From assembly GCA_026419785.1 (NCBI GenBank), contig JAODTK010005487.1, positions 190,001 through 254,000 on the forward strand: 64,000 nt of DNA, written 5' to 3'. The first letter of the stretch is position 1; every line of letters starts with the position of its first letter. The position numbers and the translations under genes are program-made. The notes beneath the pieces were generated by a model, which was not told where the DNA came from, did not search any database, and was given only the letters and a program-made list of their open reading frames with translations. This stretch comes from Sclerodactyla briareus (taxonomy: Eukaryota > Echinodermata > Holothuroidea > Dendrochirotida > Sclerodactylidae). This document shows positions 35,901 to 45,985 of the stretch, in pieces.

Positions 35901-36969
35901 AAAAATAATATAATGTATGGAGGACTTCCAAAAACCGAAAAATCACGACACCCCCATCGAATTCCCCCAAATTTATTTTTTTCAATTGTTACTCAATGAC
36001 AACAACATTTGGCACTAATACGGCTCTCTCTCTCCTCATTGCTAGTCAGATGGCTCGAATTCTCCTCTGAAAGCCCAATTTTTTGGTCAATATCTAAACA
36101 GTGTGCAAAAATTGCGCGCTTCGTGCGCAGTAGTACCCGTTAAATATACACGATTTTTTCACCCATTTGGAGTTGCGGCAAGTTTCTTAAGATCATAGAA
36201 GACATTGGGCATAGAGAGGGACTGCGTAGATACCCCTCCAACAAAATTCGCACTTAGTGTTCCCCGCTGTGCCTCATTCCAAGTCAGATTGCTGAATCGT
36301 GCAATTGTTTGGCAATATCCAGCCAACATAGGCGGGGTGCAAGGGGGGGGGGGTTGCACTAACTAGCCCTCCCAGTTCGGGCAAAAACAGTTGCCAAATG
36401 TGAAAAACCCCCTCCCAGAAATATGACCACGTTACGCCTATAGGGGATATCATAGATGATATCCAAAAATGCGCAAAAAAATTGCGTGCTTGTGCGCACT
36501 AGTAGCCGTGGTTTTGTTGTCTGCTTTTAATGCAAACCGATAATAAATACTTGGATTCGGGCAAATTAGTTAGTTTTAAGATTATGCAATGTTTTGATCC
36601 TGTGCCTATTAGCATCCTGGGTCACATCCCTGGCAAGCTGTAGCATGGCCATAAGACCCGGAGGGGCGAAGAACCCCCTCAATTTAACATACACCAGACA
36701 GTCGATACATCGTCCAAATGACCAACCCCCCCCTGGGGGAGCACCGAAAAGGACAAACAAAATTAGACCGAATATACAGGCAGAAAATGATCAAAATTCA
36801 GACAAAGGCGAAATGCGCGCGACATTCAGGAGGATTTCCAATCAAAACAAACAATTTTTCGCGCGTTTCGCCCGCGAATACTGTTCCATCATGCGGCTTT
36901 CAAGATTAGAGAAAAAAAATCTGCCCCCCTCAAAAAAATGGAAGAGTCCTGTACGCCTATGATCGGAAG
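32936..36969. other. unassigned stretch with GCGC-hairpin words
   Basis: No gene can be supported. GC-rich palindromic words recur: CGGCGCGCGCGTCGCGCGCG (about 33139-33158), TTGCGCGCTTCGTGCGCAGT (about 36113-36132) and TTGCGTGCTTGTGCGCACTA (about 36481-36500). CGCGCGTTTCGCCCGCG follows at about 36861-36877. They sit in AT-rich surroundings next to C- or G-runs and edge words such as GTTACGCCTATAGGGG. I infer eroded copies of one or more DNA transposons. Poly-G tracts lie near 33642 and 36342. Confidence 0.4.
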
Positions 36970-37590
36970 CTATAGTGGAGATAGAAAATTTGACTTCTCA
37001 AGAACGGGAGTTTTTGTATAGGAAAAAATGACTTCAAATGATGGCAAATGTTGAACCAGAATTCATCTGAGGGTTCCTAAAAAATGCAAAAAATTTTCCA
37101 AAGACCCCTCCCCCATGGCCACCCCCCAATCAAAATTCCTGGCTACGCCAGTGCTCCCCACACAATACCAAGTCGTACTCGATAGACCAGGCATGTCTGG
37201 CTTAGCCTACAAGCTGAAAGTAGCCAAACCAGTATCCAGCCCCCCCCCCCCCCCCCCCCCAGCCACGTGGAGATAGAAAATTTGACTTCTCAAGAACGGG
37301 AGTTTTTGTATAGGAAAAAATGACTTCAAATGATGGCAAATGTTGAACCAGAATTCATCTGAGGGTTCCTAAAAATGCAAAATTTTTCCAAAGACACCCC
37401 CTCCCCCATGGCCACCCCCCAATCAAAATTCCTGGCTACGCCAGTGCTCCCCACAACAATACCGTTCCTTACTGAGATCATACCAGGCATGTTCTGGCTT
37501 ATCCTACAGCTGAAAGTAGCCAAACCAGTATCCAGCCCCCCCCCCCCCCTCCCCCCCCCCCCCCCGATTGACCCCTGCTAACGATATAGT
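36970..37590. repeat. recent tandem duplication, unit about 290 bp
   Basis: Two copies (about 36976-37262 and 37266-37565) share GTGGAGATAGAAAATTTGAC through CCAAACCAGTATCCAG and end in long poly-C tracts. They differ mainly by indels in homopolymers and one scrambled stretch of about 25 bp. Each contains CTGGCTACGCCAGTG preceded by AATCAAAATTC and C-runs. Reversed, this reads CACTGGCGTAGCCAGG, a start typical of hAT-like terminal repeats. I offer that class only as a possibility. Confidence 0.8.
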
Positions 37591-37700
37591 CAAAGGTACC
37601 CATGTGCTCATCCTGGGTATCTTAACTACCAAGCTTGAACTCGATCTGGCTATAGGCATGTTTGACATGTAGCCCAAATGCCAAATTTTCAGGTATTTTT
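37591..37700 (+). repeat. orphan unit of the 170 bp family at 55.9-57.1 kb
   Basis: CTCATCCTGGGTA, ACTACCAAGCTTGAACTCGATC, AGGCATGTTTGACAT and CCCAAATGCCAAATTTTCAGG match the order of motifs in each unit at 55.9-57.1 kb. Confidence 0.6.
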
Positions 37701-38479
37701 TCTCCTCCACTGAGAAATTACAATTACATTCACAAGTTCCACATTGATTCTGCTCTATACATTTTAGGTGTCACAACTCCATAACCTATGTAATTGCAGC
37801 CTATTCGTAGAATTGTGAGCGATCGTAAATGCCTATACCTAATCAAAAAGCATCACAAGATTCAGAGAAATAGGCTATATAATATAAATTGGAATTTAAA
37901 GCCTTCTTTAGATCTCTGTGCCAAATTTGTGTTATATCACAAGACCCGGTTTGACGCTATTACGATAGCTGTCCAACAATGCATGCACATAGCCCGGAGT
38001 GCAATGACCAAGCTCAATATTGCCGAAGTTTATTGCTGTTATGTAACTACACTCTGACTGTCTGGTGGGTCTGGTGGTATCACGAGGCCATTACCAAACT
38101 GAGTTTCCAGCTATGAGCTTTCTCGGGGCACGATGAGGACACGTAAGAGGATCGAAATTATTCTTGCGCACTTAGAGGAAGTATGATTTTGCAATACAGT
38201 ACATGATGAATTAGAACACTCATATGCGTGGTGATTCCTTGCCATATTCAAAACATCATCAAATTCTTGCAACATCTTGAACGACCTGAACTGATATTGA
38301 GATGAATAGGGAATCTTCTCAGATGCTCAACGCATCTTCATAGATATACCTAATCATAGGAACATACAGTGTGCACTCCGACAATCCCGTAGATAGTATG
38401 TTGGAAGCATCTTACACCGCGCCGGCTGAACTCGAGTTCCACACAGGTCCATTTAGGGCACCTGTGCGTAGAGGGGCAT
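37701..38479. other. unassigned non-coding stretch
   Basis: I recognise no gene, RNA or repeat here. An 87-codon frame at 37794-38057 shows no family resemblance. Confidence 0.45.
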
Positions 38480-38595
38480 GATAGTCTTGTCCTGGACACC
38501 ACGGAAATAGCTGATCGTCCGTGGGGATTAGAACTCACAATCTTTTGATCAGCAGTCCAAATCTTTACATACTAGGTAATTCGAGTCATATCCAG
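38480..38595 (-). pseudogene. tRNA-like relic (probable SINE head)
   Basis: The minus strand reads TTTGGACTGCTGATCAAAAG, then TTGTGAGTTCTAATCCCCAC. This is an anticodon-arm-like stretch followed at the right spacing by a B-box variant (GAGTTCTAATCC). The D-arm region (ACCTAGTATGTAAAG) is a poor A-box. It is probably a worn tRNA-derived SINE. Confidence 0.5.
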
Positions 38596-39143
38596 ATGTT
38601 GTTCTCGTCACGGTGGGCTTTTTTCACAATCTCTTGACCTAAACCCGGTCATATGGCTCTATATTCGCAGACTACATACACCTACTCTGAAGTTGGTTGA
38701 TGCTACAGTCACCCGAATATCGTGCTTACAACCCCTTTTGGATTTTGGCCTGCACCCTGAAATAGACCTTGAACTCGTACCAAAATCAACAGGTTCTTCC
38801 TCTTATATCCTATGCACTCACATCTACTTTGAAGTTCATTGAATGTCTGTAATCGTGTGTGTGCGCGTACGCAATGCTCAACAAGCGTTTATTCGGTTTC
38901 AACCTCTACCAATTCTACAGACCTTGAATGACCTTATTGGTGCCAAAAACGTTAAAGTTTCCCGTTGGGGGCCCTCTTGATATTGCAACCTACATGCTTA
39001 GTTATCGTGCTCACATCTTCTTTCCATTTGTTGCATCTCTTGACCTTGAATTACCGTTTACCTCGAACTGGTGTGTAAACAATGGGGTTCTCCCCTTTAT
39101 ATAACAACACATATACCTTATTTGAACTCCCATGTACATCAGC
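38596..39143 (+). repeat. GACCTTGA-type tandem repeats, three to four diverged units
   Basis: Units of about 110-170 bp carry GACCTTGAA, a TACC-or-TGCC-AAAA, CAA.AGG-TTCTTCC and a CATCTACTTTGAAGTTCATTG-like core. The landmarks lie near 38765, 38932 and 39043. The family resembles the units in the composite repeats at 3, 6 and 61 kb. The array ends at the (ATT)n tract. Confidence 0.65.

Positions 39144-39195
<52 letters not shown>
39144..39195. repeat. (ATT)n microsatellite
   Basis: About 17 trinucleotide repeats with one interruption, directly upstream of a SINE-like copy. Confidence 0.95.
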
Positions 39196-39665
39196 CAGTG
39201 ACCCTTAGCAAGCAAAAAATCCGGGTTCGAATGCAGCAGTCACCGTACGATTTCCATAGGTGGCTGTATTTGCGGTTGCGAGGACGAGGTATTTGTCTTC
39301 ATTGTTTCCGCTGTAATGCAGTGGATTTGTACGGGTTTCTGAGGTTCGTTCATATTCGCAATAAAGTCTCGTCTGTCTGTTACACGGGTTTGGACACTGA
39401 CTTCCGCTCCTCAAGGTTGCGAAAGGAGGGTGGGAGTTCACTGTTCGTACTCGGCCGGTACCAAAATGGCGATTCCGGGAGAGGTGGAAATAGTTTAAAG
39501 CCCCTGCCTTGTTATCAATCTGAACACTAAGACGAGAATAAGGATTTCGATTTCTTGCGGTGGGGCCGATGTGGGGGGGGGGGGGGGAGAATGAGAAAAA
39601 ATCTGATACTGTCGGACTCTGCCGACTGACTACAACCCTACGGTCAATATGACCAGGTTCCTTGA
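39196..39665 (+). mobile_element. SINE-like repeat type 2, copy 2
   Basis: A GGGTTCGAATGC B-box-like word lies at about 39223-39234. It is followed by CATAGGTGGCTGTA, GTTGCGAGGACGAGG, AGTCTCGTCTGTC, a GACTTCCGCTCCTCAAGG stretch, GGGAG-TTCACTG and GTCAATATGACCAGGTTCCT. These are the same blocks and order as 17255-17668. A poly-G insertion near 39574-39587 is specific to this copy. The copy abuts the (ATT)n tract. Confidence 0.65.
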
Positions 39666-40819
39666 TGAACTCATTGGCAATGAATAAGATGATATTTGCC
39701 TTATCAACTGACATTGTCATCTGTTAGCAAGTGGCGGAATGCGGAATTTTGCATAACGTTACAAAACGAAAACGTCTTCATGCATCCTATGTGGAACGCG
39801 ATATATCGACAATATGATTATCGATACGGCATCGTGCCTCGGGAATTGAAAACAATGGTTATGAAGCCTCTTCGGTTTTTTATTCCCGTTCTAGCAAGGC
39901 GTTGGAGGTAGACATCAACCTTCTTACCTCGGGGAGTAATGGCAGCCTCCAAAGTACGGGCGAACGACGAGCGGGCCAAAAAGCGACGTGGAGCATGTAC
40001 ATAGACAGCAACAGAGTTTGCTAATTCCAAGGACAATACCAGAAGAAAGGGTTGTAACCTCCAAAGAAGGTAGGGATACGCACGCAAATCAACCATACAA
40101 CTGCTGCATCCCCAGGTTCCTTACTGAAGTAATCTTCTGCTAGCGCAAACCATGCTAGTATGCAAATGGCCCACTAGACGACATACTGTGGATACTGTGG
40201 TGAGGGTGAGTGAATTTAGGTTTATCATCCCCATTTCCCTTCAATCACAGGCAATTGGCCCAGCGTTGCAGCGATGCCCTCGTCGGAAGGGTTTACCGTC
40301 TATTGCACATTGAAAGTTGAAAGAGCCAAGGAAGAAGCCAGAACAGTTTAACCAAAGAGGTGCTGTTTAGTTTTCAATTTTATTTTAGCGATTAATCTCA
40401 AAACTTTCATAATAACTCCGTGCAATTTGTTTTGATAGTGTTGGGTAAATAATCACTTATTACAAGCATCCCCGTCCGGCATGAATTTGAATAGTAGGCT
40501 ACCGAACTAATTTTATACGTGATTTTATGATATATGGAAGCGTCACAAACAGTAATCACCAGGCTCGGTTCTTCGCGGGTGCTCCAGCCCCCCCCCCCCA
40601 AAAAAAAAGCACCGAGGGTGTTGATTATATTCATTTGAATATGCGTATTGACATATTGCGAACTTGAGCGTCCCTGGGCCCCTTCCACCCCCCTAGGCCT
40701 ACCCATTTCCCCTCCCGCAGGGCACATTCTCGCGATAACCAGGTTACGCCTACTCCTCAATATACCATGAAAGTAAATGTTATCTCACATACTCGTTTGG
40801 TCGAGGACATAGGCTGCTT
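39666..40819. other. unassigned stretch
   Basis: I recognise no gene. A poly-C tract near 40590-40602 is followed by A8. A block at 40675-40755 with CCACCCCCCTAGGCC ends in GGTTACGCCTACTCC. It looks like another eroded G/C-run transposon end. Confidence 0.4.
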
Positions 40820-41082
40820 GTACAGGAGTAGTGACAACTGGCACTATTCGGGGCAGATGGCCGTCCTTTCCGGCGGACGATCCTGTCCACGAATTCGTCT
40901 TACGGGATCGGTGGTTGGAGCCGCTGGCCAGGACGGACCTCGTAGCTCTTGGGTTAGCGCAGCTACGTGGGACCTGGAGTCGGTGGGACTGTCAAGGCCC
41001 AGGCCTGGTCGAGAAGGCGGTGACTGGAAAACGAGGGTGGACGCGAATGCCTTCCAGGCATGTTGCCCATGAGTGAGTGAGT
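40820..41082 (+). mobile_element. LINE 3' end fragment (C-terminal coding region)
   Basis: Pieces RFP-like PSFPADDPVH, LRDRWLEPLARTDLV, LAQLRGTWSRWD and QGPGLVEKAV appear in two overlapping frames. They resemble the conserved tail found downstream of reverse transcriptase in LINEs (L-R-x-x-GH followed by a proline/arginine-rich end). The final bases, GCCTTCCAGGCATGTTGCCC-ATGAG, parallel GCCTTACAGGCACGTGCTCCC-ATGAG at the end of the fragment at 54.7 kb. It is 5' truncated and frame-damaged. Confidence 0.65.
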
Positions 41083-41274
41083 GACAATGTCAAGTCGGAC
41101 AGCAAGCCCATTTCCGTACTGTGCGAACACACGGTGCACCCGTGTTAGGCTGAGATTCCATAGATTGCGTATCGTATCCGGGCTGGGTGGATGTGAAAAT
41201 CAAATAATTACGGAAACGAACGTTCTTCTGAGAGAAAACATGATAAGCGTATGCGAAAAGACAATAAAAAGGCG

Positions 41275-41550
41275 CAGCCCATGCATATTGGCGTTGTTTG
41301 GCTGTTTAAGGAAGATATTCTATAGAATTCATTCGCCGGTGTGATACGCATCTGCATACGTGTTGGTACATGGCTTATTTCGCTATTCGCTGTTGGTTTG
41401 CCTTTATTTTATGAATTTGACTTCTGTGGGACCAATATCTATCTTTGCAAACTAAATAGAACATATTCAAAAACTAGCTCCCGCTCAGTTCACGTAAAGG
41501 CGATTTTTCACATACGCTGAGTGACGCATTCTATGTTGAATCGGGCACTT
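41275..41550 (+). repeat. dispersed repeat, copy 1 (partner 57205-57480)
   Basis: Shared ordered blocks: CCATGCATA, TTTAAGGAAGATATTC, ATAGAATT, GATACGCATC, TACG--TTGGTACA, GACCAATAT-TATCT, GCAAA-TAAATA, CACTCAGTTCA and GGCGATTTTTC. Identity is roughly 70-75 percent by eye. No coding capacity is recognised. Confidence 0.7.
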
Positions 41551-41799
41551 AGTGTTACAAAGCAGCGTTCTTCACGTCCGGCGTGCATAATCCTTTATTA
41601 CTAGACCTGCCACTCACTTACTTTCAGTCGATTCTATTGTCGTTCATCCCTCCTGAAGGCTAGGTCAAGAGCCGCGCCGGCTGGTTTCAAGCGGCAAGTG
41701 CAACTGCTGCCCAAAATGGTGGCCTGATTGGTATTAAACAGTTCGAATGAGCCTAAAAAGCTCCGTAAACAAATGTGAATTCGGTCAATTAAACAACAA

Positions 41800-42564
41800 A
41801 TGTATACTGCAATAATGCCAAGACAGGCCAACAATGCTTCCTTATATCGCAATACCCCATTGGACATCATATTGTACTCTTTTGTTACAGACACTTTTCA
41901 CCTTAATGAGGAATTTGCAGACAATGATATATATTCAAGGCTGGGAAACATGCAGGATAGACAATCGCGATGCTGTTTCCGGCCATCTGGCGAGTTTGTT
42001 GAAGTAAAAATTTTCTTGTACGCTCCGCGCCAACCTTGCTGGCGCTCCGCTTTAGATAGTAAAATCCACTTAATTATCCACTCTTGTTTATCCCCCTCCC
42101 CCCCCCCCTCAAAAATGCGACTCAAGACCGGGACGTGGAGTACCAATACGTTCGTTCCTATCACCCTTCTCAATTTTATGAACGTTTATTACTTGTCGGG
42201 ACATAGCAGTCAGGCGGTGCTTGCGTTTCCAAGGTCTCGCTTGCGCCCATCTCATCACCGTTGCCTCTCTTCTCTTTATCATCTCCGCTCGCGAGAATCC
42301 ATCAATCTCCAGGATATCCAAGGGCTTTCTCTATACCGGTGCATGAAGCCTGTCACAGGTGGGGGAGGGGGTATCCTCCCCGACTCCCCCCACGGATATG
42401 CTAGTGCTGGCATTTGTGATAGTTGGGAGTTATATAGCTATTTTGGAAGATGTTCTGTGAATTACAATTCCCTACTCCCCCCCCCCCTCCCCCATCCCCC
42501 CAACTATATTACCTGCTTACCATTACCAACCTATACTTTTAACTTCTGTCTTCAGGAAACTTGA
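41800..42564 (+). CDS. long open frame without recognisable product
   Basis: At 254 codons this is the longest open frame in the window. It resembles no family. The predicted protein has no signal peptide or membrane segments that I can argue for. Its middle and end are proline- and glycine-rich only because the DNA has C- and G-runs (about 42092-42110, 42360-42370, 42475-42500), which also deplete stop codons. There is a GCGCTCCGC-rich patch (about 42022-42052) typical of the transposon relics here. I regard it as probably non-coding and list it because of its length. Confidence 0.12.
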   Translation: MYTAIMPRQANNASLYRNTPLDIILYSFVTDTFHLNEEFADNDIYSRLGNMQDRQSRCCFRPSGEFVEVKIFLYAPRQPCWRSALDSKIHLIIHSCLSPSPPPSKMRLKTGTWSTNTFVPITLLNFMNVYYLSGHSSQAVLAFPRSRLRPSHHRCLSSLYHLRSRESINLQDIQGLSLYRCMKPVTGGGGGILPDSPHGYASAGICDSWELYSYFGRCSVNYNSLLPPPLPHPPNYITCLPLPTYTFNFCLQET

Positions 42565-42760
42565 TGAAAACCTTTCATCATGGTACCAGTGCATCGTTCT
42601 GGTATATGAGGAAATCGGGGGAGGGATGCCGCAGAAGTATCTGGTTACGCACTTTGGTCACTTCTTTCGAATCTTTCAATAGAGGAGCGTAGCGACCTTG
42701 GTGGACCTGTACGTTACACCGGAACCAACGTGGTATGTAACGGTTATGTATCATAATTAC
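42563..42760. repeat. dispersed repeat, copy 2 (partner 13125-13335)
   Basis: AAAACCTTTCATCATGGTACCA, GTGCATCGTTCT, ACGCACTTTGG, GACCTGTACGT and ACCAACGTGGTATG parallel the first copy in order. Confidence 0.6.
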
Positions 42761-43499
42761 AGGCCCATGCGAAGGGGGGGGGGGGTGGGGTGCGGCAGCA
42801 CCCGCAGATTTTTCTGATGGGGGGCGGAGCACCCCCTTACCGTTTTAGGGTCATTGTGTCCAGCACCCTGTCGATTTTGGAGCTTATAGGCTGTCATGGA
42901 TCAATATCGGCACGAAAATTTGGTATCCGGTTTTCGATCAGCTGGACTGCGTAAGTGTTATCAGTTGTACTTGATGTTGACTCATATTTCTTATGATTGT
43001 TTAAATTTTGTTGTGAGAAGCCGAAATTGCCAAAGAAAAGAAAAAGAAAAAAAAAAAACGTCATGCTGCGCGCGCAGAATACTATCTTTCCGTTAATGTA
43101 TAAACAGTGGGACCCGTGAAAATAACGTTGTCAGATCTGACAAATATGATTTTTGTCCATACGTGTCATCTTCAGTGTGGGGAACATATAGGTAGGCCAC
43201 AGAGGAGAATTGGTTTAGCGACTTGATTCATGTGTGCCACCCCCACCCTTCCCCATCCCACCAACTACAATTCAATGCGAGAATCCAACTGCGATTTCTT
43301 AACACTGCAAACAGTTAGTCTACATTCTAACCATTGTTCAGATTGGCTTTGCCAGCTTGACGTGCGTTTTTATAGAGGGTGAATATGAAAGCTATATGTA
43401 ACGAAAAACAGAGGGCAGGGGATCGTGCCATCAGCGATACAGTTCTGAGACATGTGAAATTTGGAACCGAACATTTGACGGGATAATCTGAAAAATTGA
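42761..43499. other. unassigned stretch beginning with G-run and hairpins
   Basis: A poly-G tract (42776-42785) is followed by two hairpins, GGGTGC-GGCA-GCACCC (42788-42803) and a CGGAGCACCCCC block (about 42818-42836). A shorter relative, GGTGC-GGA-GCACC, occurs at 62429-62441. The rest is unremarkable. Confidence 0.4.
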
Positions 43500-44400
43500 C
43501 CCAAATTGTTGCTGGACTGGCTCAATTCCTTTCAATCAAATGCCCCCCGAAAATTGCACAATTTTTCCATGACAGTGATTTTCAAGCAAATGTTCAATAT
43601 GCAAGCAGCCTCCAACCAATTGGAAAGGTCCTCGACGGCGGAAATATCTCTAAGACGTGGCTATGGTAAGAATGGACACCATGATGAAGAAAATGTAAGG
43701 ATTAAAACATCGATCAGTTTTCGGGAAATTACTTGTCAATTTCAGTGATTGCATACGCCAAAGTCGCGGGGTGCCGCTCCTGCAACCTTGATGGGCGGGT
43801 GAGGGAGGGGGGGGGTGTGGTCTGGAAGACTATTGTCTTGGTACGTGTTACGCGTCAAACTGTGGTTCTGGGCGAATGTAATGAATAAAACGTAGATGTT
43901 CCTCAAAGAGTGTTTATTGAGATACAGTCCAGAAAGGTATTTGTCAAATTTTTGGGGAGGTTGCTTACTGCATAAAACATGAAAGCACCGTTTCCGGCCA
44001 ATCTGGGGGATTTCATAGGGCTCAAAAATTCCTTGCTACATATACGAGAGACCACCGATGCTGGCCTAAATTATAAGGATAAACATCAATTAGTTCCTTC
44101 AAGAACGTTTCTTGAAATACAATTCTGAAAATTATGCCAATTTAGAAACGTTGCTCACTGTCATTACAGGCAAGAATGGCCGTTTCATGCAATCTGAGGG
44201 GTTATAAAATTCCCTTGATACCCTAGCGTCCACGATGGTGGCGGCTGGGCCCGAATATGTAAGAATAACACTCGATCAGTTCCTTCAAGAACTTAGATTA
44301 TTGACGAATTGACTGTGTGTTGTACAGAGAAATTAATACAAACAATAGTGATCACATACCCCCCAAGAGGATTCTTAACACGCTAGGGTAAAATAAATGG
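43500..44400 (+). repeat. tandem repeats of about 190 bp, left part of a split array
   Basis: Units share AATCTG.GGG, GAT.GCGGC, GAATATGTAAG-AT-A-CA, a TCGATCAGTTCCTTCAAGAA block, TTTCTTGAAATACA and GCCAATTTAG. The landmarks lie near 43713, 44083 and 44276, plus a diverged one near 43895. The same unit resumes at 45150-45550, on the far side of a LINE fragment. Confidence 0.65.
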
Positions 44401-44404
44401 CAGA

Positions 44405-45085
44405 GGAGCTCCAATGCCTAACAAGTGTTTGTTATGCGTCTTACCCATGCTAAAAATAGGAAAATGCAAGATTTTTGGCTCTAAGCTACAGGACTTCCTT
44501 CTGCAAGAGACTAAGAGCCACTCCTACTTGGGTGTACCTGACTTAGTATCTTCTTGGAAAGATCATGTACCAAATCGTGCCACGGCGAAATCACCATCTT
44601 GTTTTGTGTGACGGAATCTTCCAATCATTGCCCCACAAGGCGTCAAGTTAGTCCGCCTATGAGACCTTAGTGCGACCCCTACTTGAATATTCCGAGTGTG
44701 TGGGACCCTCATTATGCGAACTTAAATAATACTCTTGAATCTGTTCAACGTATAGGGCTGCTAGATTCTGCTTCCAACGCTTTCATATCTAGGTACCCCG
44801 GGGGCCGTTGCCAATATGATGGAGGTGGGATGGCAGCCTCTTGGCAACCAGGCGTCGTGCCGAGGGCTCACGGCCATCACGTCACCTTTAATCCGAACCT
44901 CTCGGCACAACAACACTGAGCTGGTTCACCACTAAGCAGGCAAATAAGACTATTAGTTTTCCTTCTTCCCGAGAACGTTCAAAGATTGGAATAATCTACC
45001 TGAAGCTATCTTGAACATCAACGATAGCGAAAAGTTCAAAGGGGCAGTCAGAGTTAATCTCGCAGCCAAATCTGATTAATTTTGT
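44405..45085 (+). mobile_element. LINE fragment (RT C-terminal region) inside a tandem array
   Basis: Frame pieces SHSYLGVPDLVSSWKDHV, SVWDPHYANLNNTLESVQR, a SRYPG step and MAASWQPG appear in the order seen downstream of the RT palm in CR1/L2-group LINEs. There the known pattern is YLGV-LSW-H, LEYC-SVWDP, Q-RRA-RF and W-L-RR. A final stretch encodes NDSEKFKGAV and then stops near 45080, followed by a T-rich tail (45083-45098). It is 5' truncated, with several frameshifts, and not active. The type differs from the Jockey-like copies at 4.3 and 11.4 kb. Confidence 0.8.
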
Positions 45086-45149
45086 TTTTTTTTTTCAAGC
45101 GATGCACAACCTATTCCTTGACCGCTTGGTTCCCACGGGACGTTGGCCA

Positions 45150-45556
45150 GTATCCTCCTCAAGATGTTTCCAGGGTTTTCCAGAATTATGAATTCTGAAA
45201 TTTATGCCAATTTTAGGGACATTGATACTGACTACGAGTCCGGGAATGCGATTTCTTCAATCTGGGAGGGAGGGCGGGGGGGGGTCTGTTAAAGAAAAAA
45301 AAAAATTATTGGACCCTACGCGTACCAACCGACGGTTGGCCCCGAATTGTGACGAATAAGCATTGATCAGTCTTCAAGAATGTTTCTTGGAAATAAAAAA
45401 ATTCGGAATTCATTGACGATTTTAGGGTTGATTTTGCATGCTACTGCCTTAATGACCCCAGAAGTGCCGTCTTCTGCAATCGGGGGGGTCTGTAAAAACT
45501 GCAAATCCCCCCTGGTTCGTACGCGTACAACCTATGATGGCTCCCGCTTAGATGGT
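45150..45556 (+). repeat. tandem repeats of about 190 bp, right part of the split array
   Basis: Two units (about 45160-45355 and 45365-45550) repeat ATGTTTC-GG, AATTCTGAAATT, a TTTAGGG-TTGAT stretch, TTCTGCAATC-GGGGGG and a TACGCGTAC-AACC block. They match the left part in order and orientation. Confidence 0.65.
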
Positions 45557-45985
45557 GCTACCCTCCTCATAATAATAATAATTAAAACGGCTTTTTTTAT
45601 ATAGCGCAAATAATCCAAGAGGATCTCAAAGCGCTTTACAAGGATTAAAGACGAAAATAAAACCATACGGGGTAAAAGAGAACCCACAAGAATAATGCAG
45701 ATGTGGGCAAGATAGCAGCAAAGCCGGCCACTGAAACAACAGAGGCAGAGGCATAAATGTCCCCGCAATATTCAACCAGACCGCCACCCCGATCATTACC
45801 AACTGGAAGACAGTGAAAAAGTAATTTATCATTGCTAATAGGAAAGCAGACACTCCCTTCTCCTATACCCTCACTGACGGCGGTCCATAATGGGACCCTG
45901 AGTTAACCTTTCCCCTGACACCAGAAACCTGGCTACTACCCCGCTGTTCACTGTTATTTGTGCTTTTGCTCAGGGTCCCCCTTGC
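45557..45985 (-). mobile_element. SINE- or LINE-3'-end-like repeat with AAAGCGCTTT tail
   Basis: On the minus strand the 3' end reads TTGTAAAGCGCTTTGAGATC, a short spacer, GCGCTATATAAAAAA and then an (ATT)n tail. AAAGCGCTTT is palindromic at 45628-45637. Upstream (minus strand) is a body that includes an 11 bp inverted repeat, GGGACCCTGAG/CTCAGGGTCCC (45892-45902 and 45969-45979). This tail type is common at the ends of SINE/LINE copies in marine animal genomes. The left limit is a guess. Confidence 0.55.

Noticed and set aside
39205-39720. 171-codon frame on the minus strand
   Set aside because: It runs antisense through the SINE-like copy at 39.2-39.66 kb and a poly-G tract, so it is an artefact of the repeat.
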